Shown: positions 53,593 through 62,987, numbered from the stretch's first letter. The stretch is 64,000 bases of DNA from Heliomarina baculiformis (GCF_019966545.1 NZ_JAIMIC010000005.1:407813-471812); one strand, 5' to 3'. Program-made: numbers and translations. The notes: a model not told the origin generated them from the sequence alone.

Positions 53593-54600
53593 TCAACGCG
53601 TCCGATGACTGCGACGCCATGCAGCTGGTGTCTCTCCTACGAGTTGCCGAAACGATTTGGTCAGATGGGCCTGATCCGAGAAACCAAGTCGGTCCGCTAT
53701 GTCGGCGACAGACAGTTCTGAATTAGAAAGTAGTCCCCTCGCCTCTTCAACGCGCCGGTTCAACTGCCATTGATGTGGCGTGACCCCGGTCGTGTTCTTG
53801 AAGACCTGTGAAAACCAACTTTCAGAAAGGCTAACGGCCTCTGCCATCTGCGCAATGGTCAGCCGTTTTCCTCCGCCATCTTCAAACCGCGCCACCACCT
53901 TTCGCATTTGCGAGGCTGTAAGACGGGCATTGACCGGATCTTGGTCAACAGCATCGATATCAAGAACGCCCGCCAACAAACTCGCCGCCATACTTTCCGC
54001 GTAAATCGTATTTCGCTTTGGCATGCGCAATTCATCCGCGAGCAAGAGCGCGATACCCTGAAGATCAGAAATGTCGTCGCATTCAGCCGGACGCTCCAAG
54101 AGCGTGACCGCAGAGGAGCGCGGCAAGCTCGCCGAAAGAAACTGGACCGCCCAAGCGAAGTCGAAATGGATATCGAGATGTGAGAACGTGACGGCTTCAG
54201 TAAAGGACGTCCGCAACTGCATCCCCGCCGGGACGTAAATCGCGCGCGCCAAGGGGCTGCTATCTTTGCTGCCGAGAACCTTGATGGAACTCACATCAGA
54301 GAAGAAAACACTCAGGCGAGGGTTGGCCGAGACGTAAAACCCCTGCCCTTCCACTTCGCCGGTTGCTTCCCAGTAGGCCGCAAGCACGTTTTCGAACTGT
54401 CGCCATAAAACAGGCGCCGTGCATTGGACCTTTTCAGTAAGACCGGTGAAATCGTGACTATAGCCCAAGAGGCGTTGGCTCCGCAAAAAAATCGTGGAAA
54501 TGGCTATCCGAACCAATTCAAGACGAAAGAGGCATTTGGCAGGGATTGGCTCTTGCAGCACACTATGGCCAACCTTGCGTCCGATAACAAGATTAGCCAC
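53593..54600 (-). CDS. AraC family transcriptional regulator
   Basis: A 335-residue regulator. The C-terminal AraC/XylS DNA-binding domain spans about residues 228-330 (LTIAQMAEAVSLSESWFSQVFK and LSVADIADRLGFSDQAHLTK, then FRQLVGETPAAWRR). The N-terminal half is a cupin-like sensing region (GMQLRTSFTEAVTFSHLDIH) with weak similarity to known families. The start is GTG at 54600 and is uncertain; the first 50 residues may not all be translated. Tail to tail with the siderophore receptor, it probably controls the receptor and importer, although a carbon-source role tied to the decayed genes beyond it is also possible. Confidence 0.85.
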   Translation of the reverse strand: MANLVIGRKVGHSVLQEPIPAKCLFRLELVRIAISTIFLRSQRLLGYSHDFTGLTEKVQCTAPVLWRQFENVLAAYWEATGEVEGQGFYVSANPRLSVFFSDVSSIKVLGSKDSSPLARAIYVPAGMQLRTSFTEAVTFSHLDIHFDFAWAVQFLSASLPRSSAVTLLERPAECDDISDLQGIALLLADELRMPKRNTIYAESMAASLLAGVLDIDAVDQDPVNARLTASQMRKVVARFEDGGGKRLTIAQMAEAVSLSESWFSQVFKNTTGVTPHQWQLNRRVEEARGLLSNSELSVADIADRLGFSDQAHLTKSFRQLVGETPAAWRRSHRTR

Positions 54601-54680
54601 CTGATAACAACCGTTGCCCGCGTTGCCGCGATCAGGACGGCAAAAATCAGTCGATCAAACTGTTGATTTCGGCCTGATGC

Positions 54681-55394
54681 TTACCTGCACCGATTGGATA
54701 CGCGATTCCATTTTTCCTGACGTTTGGTTTTCCATACTTCGAATTTGCGCATGTTCTCATGCGTTGTGCAGGGATGGAGAAAGATCACAGGCGCTCCAAA
54801 AATGACTTCCTCCAGTACAAAGTCATCGAAGTCCTCCATTTTTGCACAGCCCTGGGAAATTTCGTCTTCGAGATGGGCCGGAGTGGCCATCATGCCATCC
54901 TGATCGCCGACCATGAAATGACCCGGGAAAACAGGCGCGCCACCGCAGGCTATGGGCACATTTATCGCGAGTGCCTCGTGAAACGTGAGATTTGTCGGCG
55001 CAGAGGGGCTGGCGCAATATGACGGTGTTTAGAGCGCCAATCCCACCGACGTCGCAAAAACCTCCGTCGTAAACGACACCGGCGTATCCTCTTACGGCCA
55101 ATTTCGCCATTAGGATCGACCCGGCCGTGGCCGCAAGCGCGTCTTGCCGCGCATCCATCACCAGTATCTGGCTGGGAAAACAGATTTCCACCGCGAGACG
55201 TTGCGGATGGTCTGCGTAGCGGGAAACGTCGAGACCACTACGTTTCTACCGTACCGAAATATACCGCAGCGTAAACGCCCGCCCGACCATATCCACTCTT
55301 GCGGCGCTATTATCGATACGCGTTGGATGAATTGGTTGTGCAGACCGCGCTTGCAGAGCTGCGTTGCAAGCGAGGCCATAGAGGCGCGCAACAA
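54681..55394 (-). pseudogene. RraA-like family protein, frameshifted
   Basis: Pieces of one RraA/dimethylmenaquinone-methyltransferase-like protein appear in order in two reading frames. N-terminal part: TQLCKRGLHNQFIQ. Middle part, in another frame from about 55240 to 55020: LDVSRYADHPQRLAVEI, VMDARQDALAATAGSILMAK and VRGYAGVVYDGGFCDVGGIG. C-terminal part, back in the first frame: SAPTNLTFHEALAINVPIAC and GGAPVFPGHFMVGDQDG. At least two frameshifts, near 55240 and 55025, break it. RraA-like proteins are RNase E modulators or hydroxy-oxoglutarate-type aldolases; this one is no longer functional. Confidence 0.85.
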
Positions 55395-55404
55395 ACGGTG
55401 ACGG

Positions 55405-55893
55405 GTGTCTTCGGACAGAACTTATGTGTGGCTCATGGCTGCTCTATCAAAGGATGTCGGGTTCGCCGGCCGTGCGCCCGAACCCCGTTTCGAGAAAATC
55501 AAAGTTGCAGGCTTTGTCCGTCTGCGTAGCAGGTCGCAAAAAGATGTAGCAGTACCCTCGCTAAAAGCGACCGATCAGCGGCTTCGACGCTTTTTTAACG
55601 ACGCAGCGCAAGAAGCGTTGCACAGGCTGGAACAAGATGGGCTGATCGCGACTTTCCGACAGTCACGTTCCGTTGTGACGCACATCGATCCGGAACAGCT
55701 GCGGCGCGAACATTTTCTCCGAACGGCCATCGAATGCAAGTTTGCCAGCCAAAGTGGCGTTTAACCCGCCGTGCGAAGAAATTTTCTTTCGTTGAAGGCC
55801 TAAGTGCTCTCCAAAGCATTCACCTCGACCCGTTATTTCAACGATCAGCTGGGGCTTGGAACTTACCAGAATTGCTCCGGAGCCAATGGCTTC
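55405..55893 (+). pseudogene. GntR family regulator (FCD type), decayed
   Basis: The stretch QEALHRLEQDGLIATFRQSR, then SVVTHIDPEQLRREHFLRTA, is the end of the winged helix-turn-helix and start of the FCD domain of a GntR regulator. The recognition-helix part before it is degenerate, the frame ends at 55764, and FCD-like sequence (GLSALQSIHLDPLFQRSAGA, NLPELLRSQ) continues in another frame to about 55893. It is divergent from the RraA-like remnant, the usual placing of a regulator and its target. The 3' end runs into the C69 gene on the other strand. Confidence 0.75.
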
Positions 55894-57287
55894 CGGCTTC
55901 GGTTAAGCCCATCTTGGAGGCGGAGACGCGCATGGCCTGCGGCGACAAATGCGCGACAATCTTCCAGTCCCTGACCAAGCCAAGTTCGGCTCTCGCGCGT
56001 CAAGACCCGCCGGGCAAGCTCTTGCTCATCCGACTGTAGCAAGAGTTGCGCGCTGCGCAAAACCAAGGGCAACTGTTCTGCAAGCTGTACTTCCATCAGA
56101 CGCCAGTGATCCCAAACCTCTTTCAGCAGATCTTCATCCTGAAATGCCAGATGCATAAGGCGTTTGTACTGGTAGACGGCACTGTCAGAGACCTCGACGC
56201 CCTGAGGGACATGGCTGACCGTGTCAGGAGCGGTGGCCTCTTTCCGACGGTCGAGAAAACGATGCGCCTCGCCCGTGGTCAGGTAACGGTGCAGCGCGAA
56301 TTCATCCGGCACCTCGGTTTGACCGAGAAAGACGGGTACTAGCGGCGCAGTCACTGGGCCGACGGGTGCATGCCACATCATGCGGAGGTCAGGATGCCGG
56401 GGGTGCACTAGGGGCACCACCTGACCATAGCCTGCGGTATCGCCGGTCAGACGCTCGGTCTGGATGGCCCAGCAGACATCTGTAAAAGTGATCGGCGCAG
56501 AGTCGGCGCGTTTGCGCATTTCTGCTTCAACCCATGCCATCCCCTTCCAAGGGCCTTTGCCGTCACCATAAATGGAATTGACGTCAAAAGGTTGATCTGA
56601 AGCCGGGTCGTACCAGCCAAGATCGATCGCGGTCTGTATAAAATGGTCTGGGTAAAGGAATTTTTCGTCAGGTTCGGTGGGGACGACACCGACGTATCCA
56701 GGACGGGAAGCGCGAATGTCATCAGCCCCCAGACGCTCAGCCACCCAGAGACCTTTGCCTCCCGAGAACTGGATTACCACCCACGCTTCATCCGGATCGG
56801 CGATGATGTGAGAGTTACCGCCGTAACAGGAGTAGCCATGCTCCGCGATAAGCCGAGCCATGATGTCGACGCCCTCGCGGGCCGTATGCGCGCGCTCCAG
56901 CACAATTCTGGCAAGGTCAGAATAATTGGGGCCTGTCTGATCTTTTGGTGTCATGTCAATGAGAGCCTGACAGGAGGTCGACCAGATGTCGCGCACCGCC
57001 ACCCCATATTCATTCAGACCGCCATTCGTGATCGGCGCGGGTACGCCAAGGTAATAGCTATAGCTGACCCGCATGTGTCTAGCGGTCACATCTGCCTGCG
57101 GAATTTCGGTCCGATGTCCAGGCATATCGCTATCAGGGCCAACCCCCACAGTGATGGTAGAATCCGAACCGTGCTCGGCCCGGTCAATGATTTCGAGCCA
57201 GTGGCTCGAGGGCTCGTCGCCATATCCGGCAAGCCAAGCATGTCCGTCCGAGGTCAAGTGGCGGCCGATGTAGATCCCGTAGCTCAT
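55863..57287 (-). CDS. C69 family dipeptidase (Ntn-hydrolase), N-terminal cysteine absent
   Basis: A 474-residue protein of the PepD/C69 dipeptidase family. Family stretches are GIYIGRHLTSDGHAWLAGYG near the N-terminus, ITNGGLNEYGVAVRDIWST and NSHIIADPDEAWVVIQFSGG. Normal members expose an N-terminal cysteine nucleophile as CTT; here the aligned position reads MSYG, so Ser2 is the only candidate nucleophile. It follows the fused ATPase gene by 46 bases and belongs to the Opp operon, where it would split imported di- or oligopeptides in the cytoplasm. The family call is firm; activity with Ser is inference. Confidence 0.85.
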   Translation of the reverse strand: MSYGIYIGRHLTSDGHAWLAGYGDEPSSHWLEIIDRAEHGSDSTITVGVGPDSDMPGHRTEIPQADVTARHMRVSYSYYLGVPAPITNGGLNEYGVAVRDIWSTSCQALIDMTPKDQTGPNYSDLARIVLERAHTAREGVDIMARLIAEHGYSCYGGNSHIIADPDEAWVVIQFSGGKGLWVAERLGADDIRASRPGYVGVVPTEPDEKFLYPDHFIQTAIDLGWYDPASDQPFDVNSIYGDGKGPWKGMAWVEAEMRKRADSAPITFTDVCWAIQTERLTGDTAGYGQVVPLVHPRHPDLRMMWHAPVGPVTAPLVPVFLGQTEVPDEFALHRYLTTGEAHRFLDRRKEATAPDTVSHVPQGVEVSDSAVYQYKRLMHLAFQDEDLLKEVWDHWRLMEVQLAEQLPLVLRSAQLLLQSDEQELARRVLTRESRTWLGQGLEDCRAFVAAGHARLRLQDGLNRSRKPLAPEQFW

Positions 57288-57333
57288 AGGGTCCTCGTTG
57301 TTGTCAGTGAAATTAGGTTATCGGTCGACCGGC

Positions 57334-59379
57334 TCAGCGAAGCGGAAACAGGCAGGCATGCCTGTGATCCGGCGCGATCTGCCGGTGTTGCGGTTTGGAC
57401 TCCCGGCAGGTATCGTGGGCCAGCGGGCAACGCGTCGCGAAATCACACCCTTTGGGACGTCGCAGCAGGCTCGGCACCTCGCCCTTAATGGCATCGGTTT
57501 TTTGGCGGCGACGGTCCGGGTCAGGCTGCGGAACGCCCTCGACCAGCGCGCGGGTGTAAGGATGGGCCGGACGGGCAAAGACCTCAGCTGCTGGCCCCTC
57601 TTCAACGATGCGGCCGAGGTACATTATGGCGATGCGATCGGCGATGTGGCGAACAACGGGCAGGTTGTGCGTAATGATCAGGTAGCTGAGACCATGTTCC
57701 GCCTGCAAATCAGCCATCAGGTTCAGGATCTCTCCCTGAACCGACACGTCCAGACCTGCTGTCGGTTCATCCGCAATGATCAGCTTTGGATTCAAAGCCA
57801 AGGCGCGTGCCACACCAACGCGGCGGGCCTGACCACCCGACAATTCGTGCGGATAACGCGAGAGGAACCCGCGAGGCAGTCGCACCATATCAGCGAGCCG
57901 CTCGGCTTCGGAATCGAGGTTGCGGCCCTCGGCGCCGTGGATCAGCAAAGGTTCGGTAATCAGCGCCCGCACGGACTTGCGCGGCGAAAGCGACCCGACC
58001 GGATCCTGAAACATCATCGCCATATCGCGCCGCAACGGTTTGAAACGTCGTTCGGACATGTTCCGGATTTCGTTGCCCTCAAAACGAACCGAACCGCCGG
58101 CGGCATCCTGAAGGTTCAGGATCGTCCGACCAAGTGTCGTCTTGCCCGAACCGCTCTCACCAACCAACGCCAGCGTTTCGCCGGGACGGATATCTAAGCT
58201 TACGTCCAGAACTGCGTCGACAAATGGCCGCCCGACACCGCGCAACCGGGTTTTCATCGCGCCCATCGTGCGAAATTGAACATTCAGGTCGCGAACTTCA
58301 AGCAGTGGCTTGGCCTCTGTAACGGAAGCATCCAAGTTCTTGCCGGTATCGCGCATGACGGTCGTGACATCAGCGGGTGGAGGCCATGACGGGTCGGCAA
58401 ATGGCCCTTCCAGCAGGTGGCATTTGGCTACGCCTGTTCCCCGTTCGACAAGTGGTGGCGCGGTCGTGGAACAGGCAGGCAGAGCTTTCTGGCACCGGCT
58501 CGCAAAGATGCAGCCTGACAAAGAAGCTGTCAGATCGGGGATATCTCCGGGAATAACAGGTAGCCTGCGCGACACGTCGGCGATCCTAGCCGGATCGCAT
58601 TCAAGAAGCGCACGTGTATAGGGATGACGTGCGTTGTGGAAAATGTCATGGACCTCGCCGGTCTCAACCACTTCACCCGCGTACATCACCACCACGTCGT
58701 CGCACATCTCGGCGATCAGACCAAGATTGTGCGATACCACTACGATGGTCGTATCGAAATCATCGCGCAGCCCCCGCATGAGGTCGATCATCTGGGCTTC
58801 CATCGTGACGTCGAGCGCAGTCGTCGGCTCATCCGCGAGCAGCAGGTTAGGCCCGGTCAGCATCGACATGGCGATGCCAGCGCGCTGGCGCATTCCGCCC
58901 GAGAATTGGTGCGGATAGGCATCCACCCGGCTTTCAGGATCGGGAATACCAACGCGTCTGAGCATATCGATGGCGGCTTTGCGCTTGTCAGCTTCGGACA
59001 TTGACCGCCGGTACAGAATGTCGGACATCTGCTGTGCGTATGGAAGCACCGGGATCTGCGAGGTCATGGGGTCCTGGAATACCACGCTGATCTCTTCGCC
59101 ACGTAATGCGCGCAACCCTTCTGCGTTCAGAGTCAGTAGGTTCTTGCCGCCGTATTCGACCCGTCCCGCGGTCACTTCGGCATTGCCTGCCAATAGACCA
59201 AGGACCGACCACAGCACTGTGCTCTTACCGGAACCGCTTTCCCCCACTATGCCTAGAATGCGGCCTTTGCGTACCGGAAAGGTGATTTCACGCAACGCCT
59301 TTACGCGGCCACGGTTGGTACGAAAGCTGAGGGTAAGACCGTCGATTTCCAACATGGTGTCAGTGGCCAAATCTCTCAT
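57334..59379 (-). CDS. Peptide ABC transporter ATP-binding protein, fused DppD-DppF
   Basis: A 681-residue protein with two complete ATPase domains. The first has Walker A GESGSGKST (residues 46-54) and signature FSGGMRQRAG; the second has GESGSGKTTLGRT and signature ELSGGQARRVGVARAL. Each ends with the oligopeptide-transporter extension and a cysteine-rich motif (FASRCQKALPACSTT and FATRCPLAHDTCRE). The start at 59379 overlaps the permease stop by 4 bases; GAGAGGG precedes it. The unfused two-gene form of the same system is present at 21705-23782. Confidence 0.93.
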   Translation of the reverse strand: MRDLATDTMLEIDGLTLSFRTNRGRVKALREITFPVRKGRILGIVGESGSGKSTVLWSVLGLLAGNAEVTAGRVEYGGKNLLTLNAEGLRALRGEEISVVFQDPMTSQIPVLPYAQQMSDILYRRSMSEADKRKAAIDMLRRVGIPDPESRVDAYPHQFSGGMRQRAGIAMSMLTGPNLLLADEPTTALDVTMEAQMIDLMRGLRDDFDTTIVVVSHNLGLIAEMCDDVVVMYAGEVVETGEVHDIFHNARHPYTRALLECDPARIADVSRRLPVIPGDIPDLTASLSGCIFASRCQKALPACSTTAPPLVERGTGVAKCHLLEGPFADPSWPPPADVTTVMRDTGKNLDASVTEAKPLLEVRDLNVQFRTMGAMKTRLRGVGRPFVDAVLDVSLDIRPGETLALVGESGSGKTTLGRTILNLQDAAGGSVRFEGNEIRNMSERRFKPLRRDMAMMFQDPVGSLSPRKSVRALITEPLLIHGAEGRNLDSEAERLADMVRLPRGFLSRYPHELSGGQARRVGVARALALNPKLIIADEPTAGLDVSVQGEILNLMADLQAEHGLSYLIITHNLPVVRHIADRIAIMYLGRIVEEGPAAEVFARPAHPYTRALVEGVPQPDPDRRRQKTDAIKGEVPSLLRRPKGCDFATRCPLAHDTCRESKPQHRQIAPDHRHACLFPLR

Positions 59380-60284
59380 CGCCCTCTCCCCATGCGCGGA
59401 TCGAAGATATCCCTCAATGCTTCCCCCAGAAAAGTAAAACCCAGTGTCGTGAGGATTAGTGGAATACCACCTGCGATCACCATCCATGGCGCATCTCGTA
59501 TCACAAGATAACCTTCGTTCAGGATCGTGCCCCAGCTGGCCTGCGGCGGCAGCACCCCGATGCCGAGGAACGAAAGCCCTGCTTCGATCGATACCACCAC
59601 CGGTACTTCCATCGCGGCAAGGATCAACAGTGGTCCGATCACGTTGGGCATCACATGCTGGAACAGTATTCGATTCGTCGAGGCGCCAAGAGACCGTTCT
59701 GCCAGAATGAATTCCGTATGGCGCAAAGCCAGCGTTGCCGTCCTTGCAACCCTGCCATAGCTGGGGATCGTTGTCAGGATCACGATGGCTAGCACCACGG
59801 TCAGACTGGGACCTGTCAGCGCCACGGTGGCCAGAGCGAGAATAACTGCAGGGAAAGATCGCACGGCGTCAAAGGCCAGCAACAACAGGTTGTCCAGCCA
59901 GCGCGGACCGTAGCCAGCGATCATGCCGAGTACCAAACCGATCGCCAGCGACGCCGAAACCCCGATCGCGGCGATATAAAGGGCCACACGTCCGCCATGC
60001 AGAATACGAGAGAACGTATCCCGGCCAAGCTGGTCCGTGCCCGCAATATGGGCCCAGGTCGGGCCGGACATACGCGCGGGAATGTCCATCGCGTTCGGGT
60101 CATAAGGCGCGATCCAAGGCGCGAAGATGGCGGAAGCAAAGAATAGCACGACCAGCAAGAGCCCTGTCACCGCCTGCCAGTCGGTCAGAAAGCGTTTGAG
60201 CTTTTCACGCCGCTCGCGGCCGGCGCTTTCGCGGGCTTCGGGCACAGGAGCAGCGGTGTTGGTATCAGAGGGAAGAGCGGACAC
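59376..60284 (-). CDS. Peptide ABC transporter permease (DppC/OppC type)
   Basis: A 302-residue permease with the DppC signature HIAGTDQLGRDTFSRILHGG and a coupling loop around RILFQHVMPNVIGPLLI. The N-terminal 40 residues are polar and basic. Its start lies 20 bases inside the DppB gene, an unusually long overlap for this operon, and its stop overlaps the fused ATPase by 4 bases. Confidence 0.93.
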   Translation of the reverse strand: MSALPSDTNTAAPVPEARESAGRERREKLKRFLTDWQAVTGLLLVVLFFASAIFAPWIAPYDPNAMDIPARMSGPTWAHIAGTDQLGRDTFSRILHGGRVALYIAAIGVSASLAIGLVLGMIAGYGPRWLDNLLLLAFDAVRSFPAVILALATVALTGPSLTVVLAIVILTTIPSYGRVARTATLALRHTEFILAERSLGASTNRILFQHVMPNVIGPLLILAAMEVPVVVSIEAGLSFLGIGVLPPQASWGTILNEGYLVIRDAPWMVIAGGIPLILTTLGFTFLGEALRDIFDPRMGRGR

Positions 60285-61209
60285 GGGGATCTAGCCAAGC
60301 AATGAGAAGGTCGGAAAGCAGGACAACGAGGATGTAGAAGCCAGTGGCAACCAGCACACCGCCCTGCACGATGGGAAAATTGCGGTCGGACACCGCGTCG
60401 AAGATCATTTTGCCGACACCGGGCCGGGCAAAAATAATCTCGGCGAAGACCGCAGAAGAAATAAGCCCGCCAAACCCCATACCGATCAGAGTGATTGTCG
60501 GCAAAATGGCGACCCGCAGGGCATAGCCCAGTACGATGCGCCTTGGTTTGAGGCCAAAGGCGCTCGCTGAACGGATGTAAGGTTCTCCCATGACTTCCAG
60601 CATTGATGCGCGGACCATGCGCGCGAGATAGCCGACCCATCCCAACCCGATGGCGAAGGCCGGGAGAACAAGATGGCTCAGTTGATCGGCAAAGTTACCC
60701 GGCTCCCCTGCCCCGATGGCGGGCAGCCAGCGTAACTGGATCGAGAAAAGCAGCAGCGCCCAGATCGAAACAAGAAATGACGGCACGGCGATTGTGCCGA
60801 CCGAAAATATTCCTGTAACGCGATCAAGCCAGGATCCCGGACGCACGGCAGCGAGACAACCCAGCGGCACGCCCAACAACACGGCCCAGCCCATTCCGGT
60901 ACAGATCAGAGCCAGCGAAAAGCCCATGCGTTCCGCGATAATCGCGGTGACCGGTCGGTTCGAGAACACGTCCTCACCGAGATCGCCCTGCACGGCGCTC
61001 CCAAGGAAGTAAACGAACTGCTTCAGAACAGGCTCATCCAGATGCATCCTTGCGGAGTATTCCGCAATGGCTTCGGGTGTCGCTCGTGTTCCAAGTGCCA
61101 GGATCGCGGGGTTGCCCGGGATCATATGCAGCATCGAGAAGAGCAACAAGAGAACGGCCATGACGACGACTGCCGCCAGACCGAACCTCTTGAATAGGTA
61201 GATCGTCAT
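60265..61209 (-). CDS. Peptide ABC transporter permease (DppB/OppB type)
   Basis: A 314-residue permease. Marks are the N-terminal LFSMLHMIPGNPAILALG, the MHLDEPVLKQFVYFLG segment, and the coupling loop GYALRVAILPTITLIGMGFG. Length and six-helix topology are standard. It lies 61 bases after the binding-protein gene, the gap being occupied by a hairpin. Confidence 0.93.
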   Translation of the reverse strand: MTIYLFKRFGLAAVVVMAVLLLLFSMLHMIPGNPAILALGTRATPEAIAEYSARMHLDEPVLKQFVYFLGSAVQGDLGEDVFSNRPVTAIIAERMGFSLALICTGMGWAVLLGVPLGCLAAVRPGSWLDRVTGIFSVGTIAVPSFLVSIWALLLFSIQLRWLPAIGAGEPGNFADQLSHLVLPAFAIGLGWVGYLARMVRASMLEVMGEPYIRSASAFGLKPRRIVLGYALRVAILPTITLIGMGFGGLISSAVFAEIIFARPGVGKMIFDAVSDRNFPIVQGGVLVATGFYILVVLLSDLLIAWLDPRVRSSL

Positions 61210-61236
61210 GCCGGATTGCTCCCGGTTCGAATAGAA

Positions 61237-61263
61237 CGCCCCCGCAGGACAAACGCGGAGGCG
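61237..61263 (-). repeat. Intercistronic hairpin after the Opp binding-protein gene
   Basis: CGCCCCCGC and GCGGAGGCG form a 9-bp stem with one mismatch around a 9-base loop, starting 7 bases after the binding-protein stop. It lacks a T-run. Same position and style as the stems in the other importer operons of this window. Confidence 0.5.
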
Positions 61264-61270
61264 CTACAGA

Positions 61271-62821
61271 TCAGACCTGCTTGAACCGGTGGTAGTTCAG
61301 TTCACCGGATGGTGCGGCGACTACCTCGATGTCTGTCCTGTGCGCGTAGGTTTCAGGTTCATGGTTGATCCAGACATAGGCGCCGGTTTCATCCATGATC
61401 TCTTGCATACGGACATAGATCGCTTCGCGTTTGCTTTCGTCAGTTTCCGAAAGACCCTCTTCATAGAGGCTATCGAATTCTTCGCTTGTCCAGCGTTCCC
61501 AGTTCCAAACACCAACCTGCTCGGACACGAACCACTGGGTCGCTTCGTATGGGTCGGGCACCGTCGCAAAGCGCATGATCCAGAGTTCGAGGTCTTCCCA
61601 AGTGTCACCCGCCTCTTCCATGCCCATTTCCCAGAACGGGCCGCTTTCCATCGGCAGGATATTCACGGTGATGCCGATGGCGGCAAGGTTCGCCTGAATG
61701 ATCTGCGCGGTCAGCAAGCGTTCCTGCCAGTTCAGGGTGCGCAGCGTCAACTCCAGCCCCGTGACACCGGATTCAGCCATCAGTTCGCGCGCCTTTGCGG
61801 GATCGTAGCTATAGCCATGATCCGAGCGCGCGCCCAGCAGACCGGGGCATACGATACCGTGCGATTTGGTTGAAGTGCCCGCGAAGGCACCTGCCAGGAT
61901 GCTATCGACATCTACAGCGTGCTGTATCGCCTGACGCACCTTGATGTCCTGCAGCTTGGGATGCTGCGTGTTCATGCCCATCCACATGTACTGAAGCTGC
62001 CCCGCGGTGGTGATCGCCGTATTTTCGGGCATCTCTTTCGAATAACGGGCCAGACTGTCTGGGCCAAGCTCGGTGCAGTCGATTTCGCCTGCTTCGTAGG
62101 CCAGTTCAGCCGCCTGGACCTCGGTGATGACATGGCAGACTACTCGGTCAAAGCCCGGCGCGGGGCCGGTCCATTCCGGGTTTCTCTCGAAAACAGCGCG
62201 TTGTCCCGGCGTGGCGGAATAGGTGTAGGGACCGCAAATTGCCGGGAACTCCGTGGTGAAACGGCCACCGGCTGCTTCGGTTGCCGCCTCACAGACGATG
62301 GCGCCGGGCCCGTGGCAGAGGGTGACCATGATGAAGGGCGCGAAGGGCTTGTTCAGAACGAGCGTACCCGTCAGTTCACCGGTTACTTCGACAGTTTCCA
62401 GCGCATCGAAATAGCCAGACCATTCACTGTCTTTCATCCGGGCATACGAGTAGGCGACGTCAGAAGCCTTGAGCGTGCCGTTGCCACCGGACCAGACCAG
62501 TCCCGGAGCCAATTCGAATTCGATGTGCGTGTCGTCGACGTATTCCAACCGGGTGACATAATCAGTCGGTTGCCAGCTGAAAGTGTCGCCGTCACGTACA
62601 TATTCAGCAAGGAATGGAAGACATTGCTTTTGCGCTTCGACCTCGGTTCCGCCAACCATGTAGCCCGGATCAAGAATTGAATTGTCGCCGTCCAATCGCA
62701 GATTCAGGACGCTTCCTTCTTGCGCGCGCAGCATCCCGACGCCGCCCGGAAAGAGTCCTGCCGCACCGATTGCGGCCGCCGAAGTCAGGAAAGTTCGCCG
62801 AGTGGTCTTTGTGGATGTCAA
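61271..62821 (-). CDS. ABC transporter substrate-binding protein, family 5 (peptide type), Tat-exported
   Basis: A 516-residue periplasmic protein with a Tat leader TTRRTFLTSAAAIGAAGLF, cleaved near LRA/QEGS. Family marks: YVTRLEYVDDTHIEFELAPG, LKASDVAYSYARMKDSEW and the late IKVRQAIQHAVDVDSILAG. Tat export suggests folding before secretion, unusual but known for this family. It leads the Opp operon and is divergent from the XRE-type regulator. The operon's dipeptidase points to a peptide ligand. Confidence 0.92.
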   Translation of the reverse strand: MTSTKTTRRTFLTSAAAIGAAGLFPGGVGMLRAQEGSVLNLRLDGDNSILDPGYMVGGTEVEAQKQCLPFLAEYVRDGDTFSWQPTDYVTRLEYVDDTHIEFELAPGLVWSGGNGTLKASDVAYSYARMKDSEWSGYFDALETVEVTGELTGTLVLNKPFAPFIMVTLCHGPGAIVCEAATEAAGGRFTTEFPAICGPYTYSATPGQRAVFERNPEWTGPAPGFDRVVCHVITEVQAAELAYEAGEIDCTELGPDSLARYSKEMPENTAITTAGQLQYMWMGMNTQHPKLQDIKVRQAIQHAVDVDSILAGAFAGTSTKSHGIVCPGLLGARSDHGYSYDPAKARELMAESGVTGLELTLRTLNWQERLLTAQIIQANLAAIGITVNILPMESGPFWEMGMEEAGDTWEDLELWIMRFATVPDPYEATQWFVSEQVGVWNWERWTSEEFDSLYEEGLSETDESKREAIYVRMQEIMDETGAYVWINHEPETYAHRTDIEVVAAPSGELNYHRFKQV

Positions 62822-62944
62822 GGTCTGGCTCCTGTTGATTCCCTTCCTCGACCCGGCTCTAGCAAGCGCCGTCGGAAGGCATTTGTAACACTTTATTAAC
62901 CTGAAGGATGAGCGAAGGGTTTATGAATGGCAATTTCGCATCTG

Positions 62945-62982
62945 TGCGCTACTTTGCGCTATAAGTGCGTCACTATGCGATA
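62945..62982. promoter_or_regulatory. Four phased TGCG direct repeats upstream of regulator
   Basis: TGCGCTA, TGCGCTA, TGCGTCA and TGCGATA begin at 62945, 62955, 62966 and 62976, spaced 10, 11 and 10 bases, one helical turn each. An inverted TTCGCA precedes them at 62935. They end 6 bases before the regulator's start at 62988 and lie 120 bases upstream of the Opp operon start. The phasing suggests a cooperative binding array. Confidence 0.55.
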
Positions 62983-62987
62983 GGTCT

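Noticed and set aside
55405..55764. Treating this frame as an intact small gene
   Set aside because: The sequence is a GntR/FCD fragment with a degenerate DNA-binding part and continuation in another frame.
57298..58197. A 299-codon open frame opposite the fused ATPase
   Set aside because: Antisense shadow of the second ATPase domain, no independent coding signals.
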